Assembly (NCBI RefSeq): GCF_014642405.1
Contig: NZ_BMIN01000021.1
Span: forward strand, 16,251 to 80,250
Origin: Pontibacillus salipaludis
GTDB lineage: Bacteria > Bacillota > Bacilli > Bacillales > BH030062
DNA: 64,000 nt
Direction of reading: 5' to 3'
The notes below the pieces were generated by a model. That model had not been told where the DNA came from, did no database searches, and saw nothing but the letters and a program-made list of their open reading frames with translations. The translations under genes and the position numbers were made by a program. Positions 30,797-39,324 of the stretch are shown piece after piece. Each line of letters starts with the position of its first letter. The stretch's first letter is position 1.

Positions 30797-32227
30797 ATGA
30801 GGATCAGTTCAATCATTAACGGAGAAGAGTATATAGACGAAACAAGAGAATCTCTAGAAGTAAAGAATCCATATAATCAAGAAGTAGTAGCGAAAATGAC
30901 TCTAGCGAAAGTGGAAGACTTACATAGAGCGATTGATGTGAGTTTTTCAACGTTTCACGATACGATGAAAGAGATGCCTGCACATAAGCGATCGGATATT
31001 CTGCGTAAGGCTGCAGATCTGTTGGAAGAAAGAGAAAATGATTTTGCTCAAATCATCTCTCGGGAAGCGGGGAAGCCTATAAAATTTAGTCGCGGTGAGG
31101 TACAACGTTCTGTACAGGTTCTTCGCTTTGCATCTGAACAAGCGAAAGACATAAATGGTGAAGTTATTCCGATGGATGCTGCGATCGGTGGTCAAGGTCG
31201 ATTAGGCTTTACGAAGCGAATGCCACTCGGTGTTGTTGCAGCGATTACACCTTTTAACTTCCCGCTCAATCTGTCCCTTCATAAATTGGCCCCTGCGATT
31301 GCAGCAGGGAATACGATTGTGTTCAAGCCTGCTGAGAAAACACCTGTTTCAGCTTACATGCTCGTAAAGCTGTTTCATGAAGCTGGTATGCCTGTTGGAG
31401 CTTTAAACTTAGTTCTTGGGTTAGGAGAAGAACTTGGTGACCCTTTAGTTGAGCATGACAACGTTCATAAAGTAACCTTTACTGGTAGTCTTCCTGTGGG
31501 AAGAAGAATTCGTGAAAAAGCAGGATTTAAAAAAGTCACGCTTGAGCTTGGTTCAAATTCGCCTAACATTTTATTTGAGGATGCGGATGTAAAAGAAGTG
31601 GTTACAGATTTAGTTAAAGGCGCCTTTGCTTTCTCAGGGCAAGTATGTATATCCGCCCAGCGTGTTTACGTTCACCATTCTCTGTTTGAATCATTCTTAG
31701 CGGAATATAAAACCCAAACCGAAGATCTTACAATTGGTGATCCTCTTGAAGAAGGTACGGACTTTGGGCCAATGATTACAGAAGAAGCAGCTGAACGCGC
31801 GAAAACGTGGATCGATGATGCCGTGAAAAACGGAGCAAAGATTGAAACGGGTGGAGATCAAAAAGGTACGCTTCTAACTCCGACGATTATGACGAATGTT
31901 AAAAGCGACATGAAAATTATCGCAGAAGAAGTGTTTGCTCCAATTGTGTCGATTATTCCATTCGAGACGGAAGAAGAAGTAGTTAAAGCCGCTAATGATT
32001 CGATTTATGGACTTCAAGCGGGGGTCTTCACTAAAGACATTAATCGCGCTTTCCGAGTTGCTGACCAGATTGAAATGGGCGGGGTATGGATTAACGAAAT
32101 CTCTACCTATCGTCAAGATAATCATCCTTATGGTGGTGTGAAACAAAGTGGAATCGGACGAGAAGGTGTGAAGTACGCGATAGAGGATATGACAGAAATA
32201 AAATTTTATGGAGTGAAATTGAATTAA
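30797..32227 (+). CDS. aldehyde dehydrogenase paired with the ThDP enzyme
   Basis: A 476-residue aldehyde dehydrogenase: ITPFNFPLNLS, FTGSLPVGRRI, the general-base glutamate in TLELGSNSPNI (with Ser-Asn in place of the more usual Gly-Gly-Lys), and catalytic cysteine in GQVCISAQR. It resembles the NADP-dependent glyceraldehyde-3-phosphate/lactaldehyde-type members. It is co-transcribed with the ThDP enzyme, separated by a few bases, with GAGGTG upstream; of two adjacent ATGs the second is preferred. A strong terminator follows. Confidence 0.9.
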   Translation: MRISSIINGEEYIDETRESLEVKNPYNQEVVAKMTLAKVEDLHRAIDVSFSTFHDTMKEMPAHKRSDILRKAADLLEERENDFAQIISREAGKPIKFSRGEVQRSVQVLRFASEQAKDINGEVIPMDAAIGGQGRLGFTKRMPLGVVAAITPFNFPLNLSLHKLAPAIAAGNTIVFKPAEKTPVSAYMLVKLFHEAGMPVGALNLVLGLGEELGDPLVEHDNVHKVTFTGSLPVGRRIREKAGFKKVTLELGSNSPNILFEDADVKEVVTDLVKGAFAFSGQVCISAQRVYVHHSLFESFLAEYKTQTEDLTIGDPLEEGTDFGPMITEEAAERAKTWIDDAVKNGAKIETGGDQKGTLLTPTIMTNVKSDMKIIAEEVFAPIVSIIPFETEEEVVKAANDSIYGLQAGVFTKDINRAFRVADQIEMGGVWINEISTYRQDNHPYGGVKQSGIGREGVKYAIEDMTEIKFYGVKLN

Positions 32228-32232
32228 AGGAA

Positions 32233-32269
32233 GAGGGCATTGGCTGAAGCCATGCCCTCTTTTTTTGTA
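32233..32269 (+). terminator. terminator of ThDP enzyme/ALDH operon
   Basis: AGAGGGCATTGGCT pairs with AGCCATGCCCTCT (one bulge), followed by seven Ts, directly after the aldehyde dehydrogenase stop. Confidence 0.92.
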
Positions 32270-32363
32270 AGGTTCAAACTACACTAGGAATGATAAGAGG
32301 TTGAGTTCATATTCCTTTTTTGAAATAATTGGATAAGAATCACGCGGACAAAGGGGTGTCATA

Positions 32364-32972
32364 GTGAACAAACGAATAGCTTATACGATTTTTAGTGCCG
32401 TTTTATTATCAGGCTGTCAGTCCGTCACAAGTGAAGAGGCAAAAGCAGGAGAACCAGAAGATAAAGATCAAGCGGTAATGAAGGAAAAAGAGTATACGTT
32501 TGAGGAGTATAAAGAGATGTTTCAAGAGTCCGTTTCAGAAGCGGAAGCGTTTGGTGTTCATGACGAAGGAGTAGAGAAATGGATGACACGCATCATTTAT
32601 CAATCCAAACGAAATGGAAATGACAATGTAAAAGAAGAAATGGTGCTAGAACAAGCGAAAGAATCCGTTCAGCAACAGAAGGATTGGAAAAGCTACGCAA
32701 AAGAAACATATGACGTTCAGGTAATGGAGGGAGAAGTAGATCGTTATATTGAAGAAGGGCCAGATCAAATGGAAGTGATGGAACAACAAGCTGCCGCGGA
32801 GGCACTTGGAATGACTTCTGTTGAGTTCAATCATTCATTTGATCGAGATCATTATGAGATGGCTGTTTTATTTGAAAAACTCATTCCTAAACTAAGAGAG
32901 GAATATGATGAGTCCTCTCCTGGAAACCTTATTGAACGTTTTAAAAAAGAAGCAGAAAAGGATAACGAGTAG
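32364..32972 (+). CDS. lipoprotein with SurA-like helical region
   Basis: A 202-residue predicted lipoprotein (signal with NKR, lipobox LLSGC, Cys18). The mature part is acidic and helical (EYKEMFQESVSEAEAFGVHD and RYIEEGPDQMEVMEQQAA), recalling the helical N-terminal region of SurA/PrsA-type foldases but without a rotamase domain. Function unknown. GTG start with AAGGGGTG upstream. The NUDIX gene begins 11 bases after its stop, so they may be co-transcribed. Confidence 0.7.
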   Translation: MNKRIAYTIFSAVLLSGCQSVTSEEAKAGEPEDKDQAVMKEKEYTFEEYKEMFQESVSEAEAFGVHDEGVEKWMTRIIYQSKRNGNDNVKEEMVLEQAKESVQQQKDWKSYAKETYDVQVMEGEVDRYIEEGPDQMEVMEQQAAAEALGMTSVEFNHSFDRDHYEMAVLFEKLIPKLREEYDESSPGNLIERFKKEAEKDNE

Positions 32973-32982
32973 GAGATGACGT

Positions 32983-33600
32983 ATGGAGGAACAGCTAAGA
33001 ATCTTTGATAAAGAAAAGAATCCTATTGGGGTGGCATCACGGGCAGATGTTCATAAATATGGGTACTGGCATGAGGTGTTTCATTGCTGGATGACTACAC
33101 GAATAAATAAAGAAGAATACCTGTACTTACAATTACGTAGTCCTAATAAGAAAGATTATCCAGGCCTTTTTGATATCACTGCTGCGGGTCACTTACTTGC
33201 TGAAGAATCGGTAGAGGATGGTATACGAGAGGTGGAAGAAGAGTTAGGTTTACGAGTTGCATTTGAGGAATTGATTTCGTTAGGGACTCTTTCCTATCAA
33301 GTTGAGACTCAACAAATTATTAATAAAGAGTATGCAAATACGTTCTTATATAAGGGGAACCACGATTTTAATGATTTCGATCTCCAGATAGAAGAAGTAA
33401 CAGGAATGATGCGTGTAAAGTTAAGGGATTTTGAACAGCTCTGGTTCAATCAAACAGACAGTATCATCGGGTATGGCTTTAAGGTAGATGGGCATGGGGG
33501 TAGAGAACTCTACGAAAATCGACTAGGACGATCTGATTTTGTTCCACATGAGGATACGTTTTACGAGGAAGTCATTCGTAAAATAAAAGCTAATGTATGA
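32983..33600 (+). CDS. NUDIX hydrolase (isopentenyl-diphosphate isomerase-like)
   Basis: A 205-residue protein with a Nudix box GHLLAEESVEDGIREVEEELGL, in which the REVEEEL glutamates bind metal. The N-terminus EEQLRIFDKEKNPIGVASRADVH and WHEVFHCW block are those of IDI-like Nudix proteins of bacilli. The family cleaves nucleoside diphosphate derivatives; the substrate is unknown. GGAG precedes the ATG. It follows a lipoprotein gene and is closed by a strong terminator. Confidence 0.9.
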   Translation: MEEQLRIFDKEKNPIGVASRADVHKYGYWHEVFHCWMTTRINKEEYLYLQLRSPNKKDYPGLFDITAAGHLLAEESVEDGIREVEEELGLRVAFEELISLGTLSYQVETQQIINKEYANTFLYKGNHDFNDFDLQIEEVTGMMRVKLRDFEQLWFNQTDSIIGYGFKVDGHGGRELYENRLGRSDFVPHEDTFYEEVIRKIKANV

Positions 33601-33625
33601 TCTATCAAAAAAATTGGACTAAAAT

Positions 33626-33661
33626 ACCTCAAGCAGAAGCGAATCTGCTTGAGGTTTTTTT
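33626..33661. terminator. bidirectional terminator
   Basis: Perfect stem ACCTCAAGCAGA / TCTGCTTGAGGT with a 6-base loop and a run of six or more Ts, between the NUDIX gene and the convergent minus-strand operon. Confidence 0.93.
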
Positions 33662-34226
33662 AAAGTTTCCACGTATTAGACTGTGCAAGTTCTCGCATTA
33701 ACTCTTCTGACTCACCTGTATTTCCGTTAATGTAGTAGGACTTAGTTAAAAAGTAAGTATTTAACTCAACGTCCCAAAGAGGTAAATAAACCAACTCTGT
33801 TTCTTTAATTTCATACCTAGGTTTTTTAAGCACGTAGTTTCTGTTGATTTGTTTATCCTGCACATCCGGCACATAGCGAGCAAACAGATCTTCCTTACTG
33901 ATTACCGCTTCTTTTATTTCAGATGCAGGTACTTTTTTCTGAGCGGTTGGCGGAATGTTTGGAAATAACCCGCGATACCCTGTAATGGCATCGATAAACA
34001 CCATATTAGGCCTTACTTTCGGTGGGAACGGTTTTCGGTCTGCAATAACAAGCATTTTAACAATCCACATGGGATAATAGAACTTAGTTTGCTTCTTAAT
34101 CCCATCTTGAATGGTCTTTTCATTAAAGTGACGGTTCCAACGCAAAGTGGGCTTCACGCTTTTATAAATAGATGTAGATAAATCTGTTTCCTGAATCTTT
34201 CCTTCACCTAAAATCGTAACATTCAT
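33660..34226 (-). CDS. unrecognised soluble protein of the symporter operon
   Basis: A 188-residue protein with no signal peptide and no membrane helix. Blocks such as FYYPMWIVKMLVIADRK and LVYLPLWDVELNTYFL and the final NGNTGESEELM suggest a beta-rich fold, but I recognise no family. It is the last gene of the minus-strand operon that carries an ornithine-cyclodeaminase homologue and a sodium:solute symporter, 12 bases after the symporter stop, so it probably serves the same pathway. Confidence 0.7.
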   Translation of the reverse strand: MNVTILGEGKIQETDLSTSIYKSVKPTLRWNRHFNEKTIQDGIKKQTKFYYPMWIVKMLVIADRKPFPPKVRPNMVFIDAITGYRGLFPNIPPTAQKKVPASEIKEAVISKEDLFARYVPDVQDKQINRNYVLKKPRYEIKETELVYLPLWDVELNTYFLTKSYYINGNTGESEELMRELAQSNTWKL

Positions 34227-34238
34227 TGAATCACCTGC

Positions 34239-35675
34239 TTATGCTTGTATATTGGTATGATACTGATCGACTTGAAGTTGAGTGGATTGAGATGGAGAGG
34301 CTGTCATTAGGCTCACTCCGATGGTTAAGATCGCAGAAACGGGTGCAGAAACCAGGTGTTCTGAAACTAATGCAAAAGGAAGGAGTGCCATAATGATAAA
34401 CGTTACGGTACCACCTACCATTCCTGCTAGAGCTCCAGCTGTATTCGCGCGTTTCCACCATAATCCAAGTACGAGCGGGAATCCGAATGCCGAGAGCATG
34501 GCTCCACTTACCCAACCAACCATAACGGCAATAAGTTGAGGTGGATTAATAGCGAAGATGATTCCGACTATACTAGCGAGAATCATGACGACAAGACCTA
34601 ATCGAGTAACCGTCTTCTCGGAAGCCTCTTTGTTGATATGTTCCTTATAAATATCATGAGCAATACCGGCAGCAACAGCGAGTAGCATCGCATCAGCAGA
34701 AGACATGATTGCCGCCAATAACCCCGCTAACATCACCCCAGCTAGAATAGGTGGCATATAGTGTTCAATAACGGATATGAAGATCATATCCTGATTCTCA
34801 AGCGATTCAGCAACGCCTAAACTTGCACCTGCTGAAGCGATGAAAAAGCCGAATATAAAGACCGTAACATACAGGAAACAAGCTCCTAGTGCAGAGCGTC
34901 GAGCTGTTTTCGCATCACGAGCTGCAAAGTTTCTCATTACAGCTGAAGGAGAGACCACTCCGAACCATAAGAAGGCAACAAATAAACCAAAGTAGGACAT
35001 CCAAGGCTGCGTAACATCACCAAATTGAGGATCAACAGCCAGAGCATCTTGGATTAACGTACTAACTCCCCCATGGTCCATCACTATAATGATCGTTAAG
35101 ATAAACATTCCAATTACCATAACGGCACCTTGAATCAAATCCGTATATGTAATGGCCCACATCCCTCCAAGGGCTGCATATAATGTGAACCCAAGCCCTA
35201 ATATGATGACAGCTGTTACATAATCAATCCCTAACACATAGGACCCAATTAGGCCAGAAGCTGTTAATTGCGGAATCATGTAAAAGGTCATACAAAGGAC
35301 AACGATAATAGCAGATACAATTTGGACTGACTTTCCATATCTCGTTTTAAAGAATTCAGGTAATGTTTTCACACCGGCTCGTCTGATCTGACCAGATATG
35401 AGAAACATGGCGAACGAAGGGATGGCTACAGCACCAAATCCATAGGCTAACAAGAAAGGTATACCAAGGGCGACACCTGAGCCAACAGCCCCCATTAAAG
35501 AACTTGAACTAGCTACTGCAGCGAAGAAGGCGAAAGAACCTACAAAGCTATTAATCTTACCACCTGCAGTCCAATAATCTCCTTCAGAAGAGTGGGCTCT
35601 CTTAGCAAACCATATGCCAATGCCGATCATAATTAATAAATATATTCCAAGTATCGTAGCTTCCATTATTTGCAT
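34239..35675 (-). CDS. sodium:solute symporter (SSF family)
   Basis: A 478-residue integral membrane protein with about 13 helices. The early helix pattern with SSEGDYWTAGGKI, the SSSSLMGAVGSG stretch and the later SSADAMLL block with the sodium-site serines are those of the SSF family (PutP/PanF/acetate permease). The transported solute is unknown; the neighbouring ornithine-cyclodeaminase homologue suggests an amino acid or imino acid. A small membrane protein gene lies 12 bases upstream, as in PanF/YhdT-type pairs. Confidence 0.92.
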   Translation of the reverse strand: MQIMEATILGIYLLIMIGIGIWFAKRAHSSEGDYWTAGGKINSFVGSFAFFAAVASSSSLMGAVGSGVALGIPFLLAYGFGAVAIPSFAMFLISGQIRRAGVKTLPEFFKTRYGKSVQIVSAIIVVLCMTFYMIPQLTASGLIGSYVLGIDYVTAVIILGLGFTLYAALGGMWAITYTDLIQGAVMVIGMFILTIIIVMDHGGVSTLIQDALAVDPQFGDVTQPWMSYFGLFVAFLWFGVVSPSAVMRNFAARDAKTARRSALGACFLYVTVFIFGFFIASAGASLGVAESLENQDMIFISVIEHYMPPILAGVMLAGLLAAIMSSADAMLLAVAAGIAHDIYKEHINKEASEKTVTRLGLVVMILASIVGIIFAINPPQLIAVMVGWVSGAMLSAFGFPLVLGLWWKRANTAGALAGMVGGTVTFIIMALLPFALVSEHLVSAPVSAILTIGVSLMTASPSQSTQLQVDQYHTNIQA

Positions 35676-35686
35676 AGACTCACTCC

Positions 35687-35911
35687 TTATTCAGCTTCAT
35701 GCTTCTCTATTTTTTCCATCCAAATCACGTAGATTATGGTTAATGCCAGCCATATGAAGAAACACGCGAACATGGCCCATCCTACTAAGGATATACCGCC
35801 GATGTAGGTATCGGTAGGCCACCAAATCCAAAACATCAGAGCGATTGTAGACAAGAGGATGACCATGATAATTCCTGGGTCTTTCCACTTTTTCTTCGTT
35901 AATTTTTCCAT
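35687..35911 (-). CDS. small membrane partner of the symporter
   Basis: A 74-residue protein with two hydrophobic helices (about residues 13-31 and 40-64) and charged ends (MEKLTKKKWKDP, MEKIEKHEAE). Its size, topology and position directly before a symporter gene resemble the small accessory subunits (YhdT or DUF997-type) that accompany some SSF transporters. GGAGTG lies before the ATG. It is the second gene of the minus-strand operon. Confidence 0.75.
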   Translation of the reverse strand: MEKLTKKKWKDPGIIMVILLSTIALMFWIWWPTDTYIGGISLVGWAMFACFFIWLALTIIYVIWMEKIEKHEAE

Positions 35912-35931
35912 TTAGTCATTCCACTCCCTTA

Positions 35932-36867
35932 CTATTGATAGAGTTTTTCATAAATAGATTGAAAGACGACCAGATCAAAAATGGACGCACCAACAGACTT
36001 GAACACAATGAGTTTTTCTTCAGGAGCTTTTGGAGCATGCTCTTTCGTGATAATTTTCTCCAAGTCCCATGCATCTTCTAGGTTACTTCTTAATGCTTTG
36101 GCACGAATCATGTCCCCTGATTCATGTAAGGCAGATGGTGCGTCTACGTAAATTTCCTCTGCATTACGCAATACATCATCTGAAATCTCCTGCATATCAG
36201 GGCGGAAGGATCCCACGCCTACAAGTAATTTTCCTTTCCATTCAGCTGGGCTTAAATTTGGTAATACAGGTTCAGTTGAGGTAGTCGTGGTGACAATGAT
36301 ATCTGAGTCTCTGACTAGTGTTTCAGCAGTTGAAATGCTAAACGTTACGTTTGGAAATGCTTGCTCGGCTCTTTCTTTAAAAGCTTCTGCCTTTTCTTTC
36401 GTTCGGTTAAAGATATGTACTTCTTCAATATCTCTAGCGACAAGCGCAGATTGTAAGTGACTCCACCCTTGAGTCCCAGTTCCAATAATGCCAAGTGTTT
36501 TCGCATCTTTCCTCGCGAGGTAGGACATCCCGAGACCTCCGAGTGCGCCTGTTCGTAATGCGGTAATGGCAATTGCATCACACAGTAATAACGGTTCCAT
36601 CGTCTTTCGGTCATGAAGGATCATAAGCCCATGGATCGTATCTTTTCCCACTTGTGAGTTTTCAGGAGCGACCCCTACAAGCTTCGTGGCGTAATAATCC
36701 CCATAAAAAGCAGGCATCAATAAAGCGGTATTCTTACCGTCATTAATGTGCATTCGATCAGGGGAAATATATGAATCGTCCCCAGTTTTGTAGAATGATT
36801 CAATAGCCTGCATCGTTTCTTGCATCGAATAGTGTTCTGTAATTTCTTCTTTTGATTTAACGTTCAA
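35932..36867 (-). CDS. ornithine cyclodeaminase/mu-crystallin family protein
   Basis: A 311-residue NAD(P)-dependent enzyme with a Rossmann motif GIIGTGTQGWSHLQS and the substrate-side blocks ALLMPAFYGDYYATKLVG and ITALRTGALGGLG. The family includes ornithine cyclodeaminase, alanine dehydrogenase and pyrroline-2-carboxylate reductase; the actual substrate cannot be told. It is the first gene of the operon with a symporter and its small partner, so import and catabolism of an amino or imino acid is a fair inference. Confidence 0.9.
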   Translation of the reverse strand: MNVKSKEEITEHYSMQETMQAIESFYKTGDDSYISPDRMHINDGKNTALLMPAFYGDYYATKLVGVAPENSQVGKDTIHGLMILHDRKTMEPLLLCDAIAITALRTGALGGLGMSYLARKDAKTLGIIGTGTQGWSHLQSALVARDIEEVHIFNRTKEKAEAFKERAEQAFPNVTFSISTAETLVRDSDIIVTTTTSTEPVLPNLSPAEWKGKLLVGVGSFRPDMQEISDDVLRNAEEIYVDAPSALHESGDMIRAKALRSNLEDAWDLEKIITKEHAPKAPEEKLIVFKSVGASIFDLVVFQSIYEKLYQ

Positions 36868-37055
36868 AAATAATTCCTCCTCTCTTGTCGTTCACCATAT
36901 TAACAAAATTTTCAGAAAAATAAAATAGGATAGTAGACTTAGTATTTTGGGTCTCTAGTCAAATTAGGACTTTATGCCTCTATTTAGGGTTATCAGATTC
37001 TTTCTATTCCTGCTAAACTTATAGGAGTAAGTTAGGAGAGTAGGAGTGATGAATT

Positions 37056-37976
37056 ATGGTGAATCAGAATCCGATCTATGTAGAGATTCCTATCCGTGCA
37101 GAAATGGATGATTTATGGAAAGCATCGCAAAATCCAGATAGGCACGAACAGTGGGATTTGCGCTTTTCTTCGATTACTTATCAACCTAAGAGCCATGAAG
37201 AAGATCCGCAAGAGTTTACATACAAAACAAACGTAGGACTTGGTCTTTCAGTTGCAGGATGGGGGAGAAGTAAGGGGACCCACGATGGTAAGGATGGTTC
37301 AAGAACGTCCTCTCTTCACTTTGGTACAGATCAAAAGATCTCCATCATTACAGAAGGAAGAGGCTACTGGAAGTACATCCCGAAATCGGATAAAGAGATG
37401 ACATTTCTAACTCAATACGATTATCAAACCAGATTTGGTACGCCTGGAACATGGATAGACAAGTTGTTCTTTCGTCCTATGATTGGATGGGCAACAGCAC
37501 TTAGTTTTGATGTCCTTAAACGATGGCTTGAAAAAGGGGTAGAGCCCAAGACCCAGCACATGCAGTTCTTCGCTTATTGGGTTCTATCCTTTTTCTTCTC
37601 CTTTGTATGGATCTATCACGGATTGATTCCTAAAGTCCTGTATAGGCATCCGGAAGAGATAGCGCTAGCAGAAAGTTTACTGCCCTTCTCGGTGTCAGCG
37701 GGTTCTGTAGTCGTGTGTATGGGAATTGCAGAAATTCTATTTGGTCTCACATGGTGGTTTATAAAGAGGCGAAGGTGGCTGTATTATTTGCAGGTGTTCG
37801 CTTTTCCTGTACTTACCGTATCGGCCATTGTGGCAGACCCAAGTACGTTAACTCATCCGTTTAGCCCATTAACCTTCAATAGTGGCTTATTTCTGTTGTC
37901 TGTACTGGGACTTGCAGTGAGTAGGGATGTACCAACTGCTAAGAATTGCAAGCGTAAGAGGAAGGAGTCAGCTTAA
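37056..37976 (+). CDS. SRPBCC domain fused to DoxX-like membrane domain
   Basis: A 306-residue protein: an N-terminal START/SRPBCC-like domain of about 150 residues (IPIRAEMDDLWKASQNPDRHEQWD) followed by a C-terminal membrane region of four helices of the DoxX_3 type (AYWVLSFFFSFVWIYHGLIPKVL). The function of such fusions is unknown. Its stop shares bases with the start of the DUF4166 gene (TAATG), so the two are translationally coupled. The 188-base gap before it holds the divergent promoters. Confidence 0.82.
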   Translation: MVNQNPIYVEIPIRAEMDDLWKASQNPDRHEQWDLRFSSITYQPKSHEEDPQEFTYKTNVGLGLSVAGWGRSKGTHDGKDGSRTSSLHFGTDQKISIITEGRGYWKYIPKSDKEMTFLTQYDYQTRFGTPGTWIDKLFFRPMIGWATALSFDVLKRWLEKGVEPKTQHMQFFAYWVLSFFFSFVWIYHGLIPKVLYRHPEEIALAESLLPFSVSAGSVVVCMGIAEILFGLTWWFIKRRRWLYYLQVFAFPVLTVSAIVADPSTLTHPFSPLTFNSGLFLLSVLGLAVSRDVPTAKNCKRKRKESA

Positions 37977-38584
37977 TGCCAATTTATTCACAAGTATTGG
38001 GGCATGAGTTCAAGAAATTACACCCCATGCTTCAACAACGCTACAAGCACATCGAAGAAAAACCATATAAAGGATCTGGAGTCATGAAAAGAATATCTGG
38101 TGGCTCAAAATGGATGTTCCCTCTAAAGTTAATGGGGACAAGAAGGAAGCTTATGTTTCCTGAGGAAGGAACGTTCATTCCTTTTACCATTCAGCATAAG
38201 CCTAAAATTGGTGAGGTGGGCGAGGAACAAGTGCATTGGGAGCGGGTCTTTTATTTCAACGGTAAGAAGCGGTATTTCAATGCGCTTATGAGTTTCGATC
38301 CTGACCGTGGGATTATCAAAGACTATCTTGGTGAACCATCTGTGATGTATTCTGATTTAGCTTTAACCGTCCTTGAAAACGGTGGCTTACACATTCAGTC
38401 AAAAAGACAGCGTGCGGTATTTGGGAAAAAGGAAATTCCTTTGCCACGCTTCCTTCAAGGGATAGCAACTGTGGTTGAAACTTTTAATGACAAGCGTGGA
38501 GTCTATGAAATTCATGTAAGTGTCCAGAACCCTATCATGGGTACGATTTTTTCCTATGAAGGTGAATTTACAAATGATGCGTAA
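37976..38584 (+). CDS. DUF4166 family protein
   Basis: A 202-residue soluble protein of DUF4166: YSQVLGHEFKKLHPMLQQRY near the start, the WMFPLKLMGTRRKLMFPEEG block, and a beta-rich C-terminal half (WERVFYFNGKKRYF). In other bacilli DUF4166 often sits beside or fused to DoxX-like or saccharopine-dehydrogenase-like domains; no activity is known. It overlaps the genes on both sides, so the three are read as one operon. Confidence 0.82.
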   Translation: MPIYSQVLGHEFKKLHPMLQQRYKHIEEKPYKGSGVMKRISGGSKWMFPLKLMGTRRKLMFPEEGTFIPFTIQHKPKIGEVGEEQVHWERVFYFNGKKRYFNALMSFDPDRGIIKDYLGEPSVMYSDLALTVLENGGLHIQSKRQRAVFGKKEIPLPRFLQGIATVVETFNDKRGVYEIHVSVQNPIMGTIFSYEGEFTNDA

Positions 38585-39287
38585 CATCCCAACTAGTCGA
38601 ATTAGAGGTACGTTTCATGTCGGTGAAGAAGTCCTTGCGGAACACAAGGATAAGCGAAGGAAAGAGGTAGGGTTAGTAGAAGACATGAGAATATATGAAG
38701 ATATTGATCTACATACCCTGTCACCCATGATTATCGACTTTTATGAACGAACGACGTCCTATCGCTTATTTGCAAAAGTAAAGTGGAAAACATGGTTTAA
38801 GCCATTTGCATCTGTTTATCGTATGATTAGTAAGAGAACAGAACAAATTAACTTGCCCATATCGAGTAGGGAAGTGGAAATGACAGGCGATATTGTGCCT
38901 GTTTCAGAAGAGACCGATGGTAGACGTCGCCCGAGGGCATGGGTGCGAAAAATAGGGGAAGAGGTTTGTTTTATTGCCATCTATTCTTTTCATAAGACGA
39001 GAGAGCGTACCTATATGAATATCGCACTCCCCTTGCCCTGGTCTACCATGACAGGGGTTCTTGAGCTGAATCAAATGGGAAGTCGGTTGAGTTTATCTAG
39101 TAAACGCAATACGTTAAAGAATGCTGATTCGGGAACATATTTAACGGTTAAACAAAAGCGCTTCAAGTTGCCGATTGAAGAATATTTTCTAGTGGAAGAA
39201 GGAGAAGGGGAGTTGCACGCCATACACAAAATGTGGCTGTTCTCTATTCCCTTTTTAACCATTCAGTATCGAATCATCCCAAAATAG
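38574..39287 (+). CDS. unrecognised third protein of the DoxX/DUF4166 operon
   Basis: A 237-residue soluble protein with no recognised motif. It is rich in arginine and aromatic residues and ends in a beta-strand-like stretch (MWLFSIPFLTIQYRIIPK). The frame is open from 38520 but the ATGs at 38574/38577, inside the end of the DUF4166 gene, have AAGGTGA upstream and are preferred. Overlap with the preceding gene and a terminator right after it show it is the last gene of the operon. Confidence 0.72.
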   Translation: MMRNIPTSRIRGTFHVGEEVLAEHKDKRRKEVGLVEDMRIYEDIDLHTLSPMIIDFYERTTSYRLFAKVKWKTWFKPFASVYRMISKRTEQINLPISSREVEMTGDIVPVSEETDGRRRPRAWVRKIGEEVCFIAIYSFHKTRERTYMNIALPLPWSTMTGVLELNQMGSRLSLSSKRNTLKNADSGTYLTVKQKRFKLPIEEYFLVEEGEGELHAIHKMWLFSIPFLTIQYRIIPK

Positions 39288-39318
39288 CATGGATTCTCCT
39301 GCAAGAATCCATGCTATT
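39283..39318. terminator. bidirectional terminator
   Basis: Perfect 15-bp stem AATAGCATGGATTCT / AGAATCCATGCTATT with a 6-base loop. It lies between the DoxX/DUF4166 operon and the convergent amine oxidase gene. T-runs are short. Confidence 0.85.
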
Positions 39319-39324
39319 TGTGAT

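Noticed and set aside
34231..34515. 94-codon minus-strand frame
   Set aside because: It is an alternative frame inside the sodium:solute symporter gene, with low-complexity serine/arginine composition.
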